DNA of 5,836 bases from positions 14,189 to 20,024 of the forward strand of contig MERZ01000380.1 in NCBI GenBank assembly GCA_001770785.1, read 5' to 3'. Each line of letters begins with the position of its first letter. The first letter of the stretch is position 1. Shown one piece after another: positions 5,200 to 5,836 of the stretch. A program made the translations under genes and the position numbers. The notes under the pieces were generated by a model that was not told the origin of the DNA, did not search any database, and worked only from the letters and a program-made list of their open reading frames with translations. Origin of the DNA: Burkholderiales bacterium RIFCSPHIGHO2_12_FULL_61_11. Lineage in GTDB: Bacteria; Pseudomonadota; Gammaproteobacteria; Burkholderiales; Burkholderiaceae_C.

Positions 5200-5836
5200 T
5201 CAACCCATGTGCAAACCGCCGTTGAGCGAAAAGTCCGCACCCGTGGCGTAAGCGCCCTCTTCCGAAGCAATCCAGGCAATGATGGACGCAATTTCTTCGG
5301 GCTTGCCGAGCCGCTTGGCGGGCACACTTGCGACGATTTTTTCCAGCACATCGGGGCGAATGGCCTTGACCATGTCGGTGCCGATGTAGCCTGGGCTCAC
5401 GGTGTTGACCGTCACGCCCTTGCTGGCCACTTCCTGCGCCAGCGCCATGGTAAAGCCATGCAGCCCGGCCTTGGCGGTGGAATAGTTCACCTGGCCAAAC
5501 TGACCCTTCTGGCCATTGACCGACGAGATGTTGATGACGCGCCCGAAGCCCGCTTCGACCATTCCATCAAGGACCTGCTTGGTCACGTTGAACATGCTGT
5601 TGAGATTGGTCGAGATCACGGCGTCCCAGTCGGCCTTGCTCATCTTGCGGAACTGGCTGTCGCGCGTGATGCCAGCGTTATTCACCAGCACGCTGACTTG
5701 GCCATGCTCTGCCTTGACCTTGTCAAAGGCGGCCACGGTGGACTCCCACTCAGCCACGTTGCCCACGGAAGCGAAGAAGGTGTAGCCCAGGGCTTTTTGC
5801 TCATCCAGCCACTTGACGAAATCGCGCGTGGGGCCG
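5200..5836 (-). CDS. phaB: Acetoacetyl-CoA reductase PhaB, N-terminus outside the window
   Basis: NADPH-dependent short-chain dehydrogenase that reduces acetoacetyl-CoA to (R)-3-hydroxybutyryl-CoA, the second step of polyhydroxybutyrate synthesis, in the cytoplasm. About 212 codons are visible; the frame runs to the right edge, beginning GPTRDFVKWLDEQKALGY, which aligns near residue 35 of the 246-aa Cupriavidus necator PhaB. The missing part therefore holds the glycine-rich NADPH-binding TGGxGGIG motif. Visible motifs, numbered from the internal GTG at 5766, are NNAG (29-32), the catalytic serine S82 in NISSVNGQKGQFGQ, and Y95/K99 in NYSTAKAG, plus SPGYIGTDMVKAIRPDV (124-140) and the C-terminus SLNGGLHMG typical of PhaB. 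The PhaB-specific SVNGQKGQFGQ block and C-terminus separate it from FabG. A strong terminator follows 29 bp after the stop, so it is the last gene of its unit; phaC or phaA may lie to the right. Confidence 0.95.
   Translation of the reverse strand, partial: GPTRDFVKWLDEQKALGYTFFASVGNVAEWESTVAAFDKVKAEHGQVSVLVNNAGITRDSQFRKMSKADWDAVISTNLNSMFNVTKQVLDGMVEAGFGRVINISSVNGQKGQFGQVNYSTAKAGLHGFTMALAQEVASKGVTVNTVSPGYIGTDMVKAIRPDVLEKIVASVPAKRLGKPEEIASIIAWIASEEGAYATGADFSLNGGLHMG

Noticed and set aside
5764..5766. GTG as the start of PhaB
   Set aside because: Residues encoded upstream (GPTRDFVKWLDEQKALGY) match PhaB, so this GTG is an internal valine.

Overview
The window looks like an ordinary chromosomal stretch from a betaproteobacterium of the order Burkholderiales, probably Comamonadaceae (Polaromonas/Rhodoferax-like). 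This rests on fairly high GC by eye, on a PhaB closely resembling the Cupriavidus-type enzyme, and on the general character of the proteins. No mobile element, integrase, tRNA, rRNA or CRISPR array is visible. The lineage is an inference from remembered family sequences, not from a search.

Layout. Plus strand, 1-3223: the 3' part of an M14-family zinc carboxypeptidase (start lies left of the window); a 125-bp gap holding a small hairpin and a possible 24-codon leader ORF that overlaps the next start codon as ATGA; a 132-aa protein of unknown function; a Nu-class glutathione transferase / disulfide-bond reductase resembling YfcG; and, 22 bp later, a kappa-class-like 2-hydroxychromene-2-carboxylate isomerase homologue. 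Minus strand, 3232-5836: a Kef/YbaL-type monovalent cation:proton antiporter with a C-terminal RCK (TrkA-N) domain, which converges on the isomerase gene with only 8 bp between stop codons; a 264-bp gap holding the antiporter leader and a strong intrinsic terminator; and the 3' part of phaB (acetoacetyl-CoA reductase), whose N-terminus lies right of the window.

How the genes may work together. The YfcG-like and isomerase-like proteins are both thioredoxin-fold, glutathione-using enzymes and are probably co-transcribed. They face a Kef-family antiporter, a family whose best-known members (KefB/KefC) are gated by glutathione and its adducts. A shared role in thiol or electrophile stress is plausible but unproven. 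phaB belongs to polyhydroxybutyrate synthesis and is insulated from the antiporter by its terminator. The carboxypeptidase seems to be a separate unit.

I see no clearly novel system. The observations most worth checking are the leader ORF before the 132-aa gene, the structured antiporter leader with a segment complementary to its own Shine-Dalgarno, the glutathione-themed neighbourhood, and the nearly abutting convergent gene ends.
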